From: Priapulus caudatus
Lineage: Eukaryota; Priapulida; Priapulimorpha; Priapulimorphida; Priapulidae
Assembly (NCBI RefSeq): GCF_000485595.1
Contig: NW_014578418.1
Coordinates: forward strand, 1-42,517
Direction of reading: 5' to 3'
Length of the DNA: 42,517 nucleotides
This document shows positions 39,042-42,517 of the stretch, in pieces. Each line of letters starts with the position of its first letter. Within the stretch, counting starts at the first letter, position 1. The notes under the pieces were generated by a model. It saw only the letters and a list, made by a program, of their open reading frames with translations, was not told the origin of the DNA and did no database searches. The position numbers were made by a program, and so were the translations under genes.

Positions 39042-41152
39042 TTACCACACGCGTTCATGCGAACACCAGCACACGCGTTACCGCACATCCACACGCCGCT
39101 TACGCATCACACGAGGTTGCCACGCAACACGCGTTGCGAACACGCACACGCGCACGAACACGCGTCGACACGGCACACGCGTTTACGCACACGCACACAG
39201 CGTTACGCCACACACGTTGCGCACCGCACACCGCACGAACACGCGTTCGAACACGCACACGCGTTAGTCGCAACACGCACACGCGTTAACGCACACACGT
39301 TGTCGCACGCACACGCGTACGCACACGCGTTGGCGAACACGACACGCGCTACGTAACACGCGTTGCGAAACACGCACACGCCGTAGCGCATCACGCTACA
39401 CCGTACGCACTACCCGTTGCGCACGCACAACGCGCTACGAACACGCGTTGTCGAAACAACGCACACGCGTTACGCACAAGCACACGCGATTTTTTAAACC
39501 ACACAACGGTGCATTGCGCCACACGCGAACACCGTTACGCACACTCGGTCACCGAATCGCACCACGCACCACTACAACCGTGCGCTTCGCACACGCACAA
39601 GTTTACGCACACGCTCACGAAAACGCACGCAACGCACGCAACACACGTTGCAGCACAACCGTCAGCGAACGCACGCACGGCAACGCACACACTTGCGACA
39701 CACGCACACGCGTTACGCGCACGCTCAACAGAAACGCACGCACCGCACGCACACACGTTGCGCCACAACGCACACGTGTGACGCACACGCCGTCACGACG
39801 CACGACGCACGCAACACACGTTGCGCACACCGCACACGCGTTACCAGCTACCGCGTGCACGAAACGCAACGCACGCAACAACACACGTTCGCACACGCAC
39901 CCACTGTACGCACACGCGTCCACGAACGCACGCACGACGCACAACACGTGCGCACGACGCACACGCGTAGCGCACACGCGTCACGAAGCGCACCGCACGC
40001 AACAGCACAACGTTGCGCACACGCAGAACTCGTGTGACCACACCCGTCACGAACGCACTGCACGCACGCAACACACGTTGCGCACTACGCACACGCGTTA
40101 ACGCACACGCGTCAAACAAACCGCACCACTCACGCACACACGTCTGGCGCACCAGACGCAAACACGTGTCTACGCACACGCTCACGAAACGCTAACGCAA
40201 CGGCACACACCGTTGGCGCACACGCACACGCGTTACGCAACACGCTCCACGAACCGCACGCACGCACGCCACACACGTTGCGCACACGCACACCGTGTTA
40301 CCACACGCGTCACGAACGCCACCACGCAACGCACAACACTTTGCGCAACGCACACCGTTACGCACATCGCGTCAGCGAACGCAACGCACGCACGCAACCA
40401 CTACGTTTGCGCACACCACACCGTACGCACAACGCGTCACGAACGCAACCGCACGCGCGTTGCTGCGTATTCACGCGCTGACACGCACACAGGCGGCTTG
40501 ACACGCGCCACACCAGGCTATACAGGCGCTCCATCTAAACCGCACAGAAAGGCGGCTCACGCGCAAAACAACGCACGCGTATAGCAAGCGCTCAACCCGC
40601 ATGCTCACAGGCGCTGGCAACCACACGCACAGGCGTAACGTAAGCCGCTCCACACGCCTCCACCAGGCGCTGAACACGCAACACACAGTCGTATACAGGC
40701 GTAATGCAGGCGAACACGCACGCACAGCGTAAAATGCAGTATACACGCACACACAGGCGTATCAGGCACACACGGGTCGCATACACGTGCACGCACGCAC
40801 ACAAGGCAATCATCAGCTATACACGCACGCAGCACACGAGCGTATACACGCACAGAAACCTCAAGGCGTAGATAGGCACGCACGGGCGTTGTCAGGTGTA
40901 TACTACACACAACGACACACACGCACGCTTCGTCAACGCAACGACTCCAGGCGTTCACACGACCAGTAGGCGTATCGCGGCTCACACATACACACAGCTA
41001 CACAGGCAGCGTATTCACACCCACTACACCCGTTGCGAAAAAAACACCGCCCCGTTGCAGGTGTATACAACCAAGACGCGTGTACAGCGCACGCAACACA
41101 CACGCGACGCTGGTGTATACACTCACACACAACCCTAAGCCGCACACACACT
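39042..41152. repeat. 2.1-kb CACACG/GCGT low-complexity array
   Basis: Two domains. In 39042-40480 the theme is CGCACACGCGTTACGCACAC with many variants. In 40485-41152 it shifts to CACGCACACAGGCGTATACA. Long stretches strictly alternate purine and pyrimidine (CA, CG and GT steps), broken by TTA or AA. Because CACA/CGCA codons contain few stops, long His/Thr/Arg/Ala frames appear on both strands (up to 217 codons) and are not genes. The array begins exactly where the BEL frame breaks. Confidence 0.9.
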
Positions 41153-42517
41153 AGAAGGTCAATGAATAGTAGAGACGGATTAATAGCAATGCCAGCTGTG
41201 GTCGCGCAGTACATGCATTACACGTACGCAGAGATACTTGATATGAAGCAATGAATGAGAACCAAGTGATATAGAGACGATTAGTGAAAGCTTATGTAGC
41301 TATGAAAATACGTAGTAAACTAACTGAATTAAATAGAGCTGAGCTTATATATTAACTAGTTCCGGCATAATGGCTAGTCATTACAACCCGCACACGTACG
41401 GCGTGGCTACTGAGTCGTTCGGCTAGCGCGGTTGAATGATAAGGAGGGATGTAACGCGATGGCTATTGCGATAACGGCATCGTGATTGTAAAGCGGCAAG
41501 TAGCAACTGCGGAATTTGTCGACAATAACTCAGAATCGCACCACTGCACGGTACAAAATATGTAGCAACTGTTTGTCAACTACGAACAGTTGTAGATAAA
41601 TGAGTCGTTATTCATTGCCAAAAGACAATAGAGAAGACAAGCTCTAAAGAATCATAACCATGACGAAGCTCTCATTTAATTTTCCGGTTTTCACCGATTG
41701 GACATACCAAATTGCTCTGGCGTCGCGCTGAGGTAGGGAGGCGATTCGCCCGAGCTGCTCGCGCAGTGCATATTTATAAGCGCCCCCCTCGCACTGTGGT
41801 ACATGCAACTCACGTGCCATTCCCACAACCACCGTGCCCCCGCGCATTCCGCGTTCGGCATTGGGCTTCTACCCCGCTCGCATCATGGACGGTGCGGCCC
41901 CCAAACGGGAAGCTAACGGGAGCAACCCGCTATTCTCCACGCACCGTCCGGAGGTGCTCAGGCCTATCCACGCAAACGCTCACCCGCCAGTCAACATGGC
42001 CGCCGCCCCATGTGGCTAACAGCTTTATTCACGCTGCATATAGCAACATGTAAACCGCCCGTTATGAGCGCTCTTAACGTCATCCGAGCATCCATTGACA
42101 TCATGCACCGTGCCTGTATCACAACACTAACTCGTACCGCAATGATTGTCAACGTTACACCGCCGCCTGATTGGGATTAGATTTACCAATACCCCGAACC
42201 AAGCCGGCCGCGGTGCGTGACAGGGCACAGTAGCGCCCCGCAAGCGTGTGAACAGCGCGGCGGCCGCCGCTCGCGCCGCTGCAGCCACATTGATACGCCC
42301 GTGGTATGCTAAGTTGTTGCTAGGTGCCGCCGTAACATCCTCGCAGCCTCCCCGTCAACCGAGCGCGGCGACCCGCGTCCGCGCGTGAGGGGGGGACAAC
42401 CCTTAACACGGTGTACAATCTGCACATCAGACGAAGTTCACTCTGGAGTTTGACCGGTCAATGGCAAGGGACACTTTGTGTGTCGTTACCGCATCCTCGA
42501 CTCGTATCACCGACGTC
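41153..42517. other. Unassigned; CpG-rich from about 41.7 kb with TATA-like site
   Basis: No recognised protein. TATTTATAAG (41771-41780, plus) lies upstream of a 61-codon plus-strand frame (41834-42019) with MDGAAPKREANGSN in its second half, in GC-rich, CpG-rich DNA. On the minus strand an AATAAA lies near 42025. This might be a promoter with a first exon, or an LTR/leader, but neither is supported by motifs. GGCGGCCGCCGCTCGCGCCGC (42259-42279) is a locally self-complementary GC block. Confidence 0.3.

Noticed and set aside
39448-40101. 217-codon plus-strand ORF rich in His, Thr, Arg, plus several overlapping ORFs on both strands
   Set aside because: Pure product of the CACACG/GCGT array, which has few stop codons in any frame. 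There are no domains, and all frames give similar low-complexity text.
1-42517. tRNA or rRNA genes
   Set aside because: I looked for GGTTCGAATCC-type T-arm boxes and for conserved rRNA blocks and saw none. A covariance-model scan was not possible.

Overview
The window looks like a piece of an animal nuclear genome, most likely from a marine invertebrate (mollusc-, brachiopod- or amphioxus-like). The reasons are spliceosomal introns with GT..AG borders, BEL/Pao and Ty3/gypsy retrotransposons, Mutator-like (MULE) transposases with SWIM fingers, a 206-bp TA-flanked MITE of a type I associate with bivalves and gastropods, and long stretches of AT-rich non-coding DNA. No ordinary host gene can be named with confidence. 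Nearly everything recognisable is a transposable element or its debris. The species is not identifiable from what I can see.

Layout. 0-1.5 kb: a 152-bp tandem duplication, then the broken middle part of an uncharacterised transposon-associated protein, cut at a single N (1468). 1.5-3.9 kb: GC-rich DNA with plus-strand remnants of a gypsy gag and protease. 4.4-4.7 kb: a simple satellite. 5.4-6.0 kb: a LINE ORF1 remnant. 6.35-7.3 kb: a fold-back element. 7.3-10.3 kb (minus): a decayed MULE transposase with SWIM, C2H2-like and PHD fingers. 11.0-11.2 kb: the MITE. 11.5-13.3 kb (minus): the C-terminal half of the same uncharacterised family seen at 0.4-1.5 kb, ending in a CXC cysteine motif. 14.4-14.8 kb: an LTR with an adjacent primer-binding-site-like sequence. 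16.84 kb: a 25-N gap. 17.9-25.5 kb: a large imperfect inverted duplication centred near 22.46 kb. It carries an LTR in both arms and what looks like a terminal coding exon ending exactly at the centre. 25.7-27.2 kb: an inverted copy of the 5' end of the first MULE, then a minus-strand ORF pair with a GATA-like zinc finger. 27.4-28.0 kb: a BEL integrase tail. 27.9-33.7 kb (minus): the best gene in the window, a MULE transposase gene that can be read without a break across four exons (772 codons). 34.1-36.1 kb: gypsy remnants (protease, zinc knuckles, LTR) interrupted by a 22-bp minisatellite. 36.3-39.0 kb (minus): the 3' half of a BEL/Pao element with an intact RNase H-integrase frame and its 3' LTR. 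39.0-41.2 kb: a 2.1-kb alternating purine-pyrimidine array that truncates the BEL element. 41.2-42.5 kb: unassigned, partly CpG-rich DNA.

The genes do not form a pathway. They are nested, mutually truncating mobile elements. The two points of most biological interest are the intact intron-containing MULE gene and the possibility that one MULE lineage here carries accessory chromatin/DNA-binding modules (a PHD finger on the transposase, and perhaps a separate GATA-finger protein linked by a shared terminal repeat). Many frameshifts fall at homopolymers, and the two arms of the inverted duplication differ mainly by 1-bp indels. Some of the apparent decay may therefore be uncorrected long-read error, and the big palindrome may be an assembly artefact.
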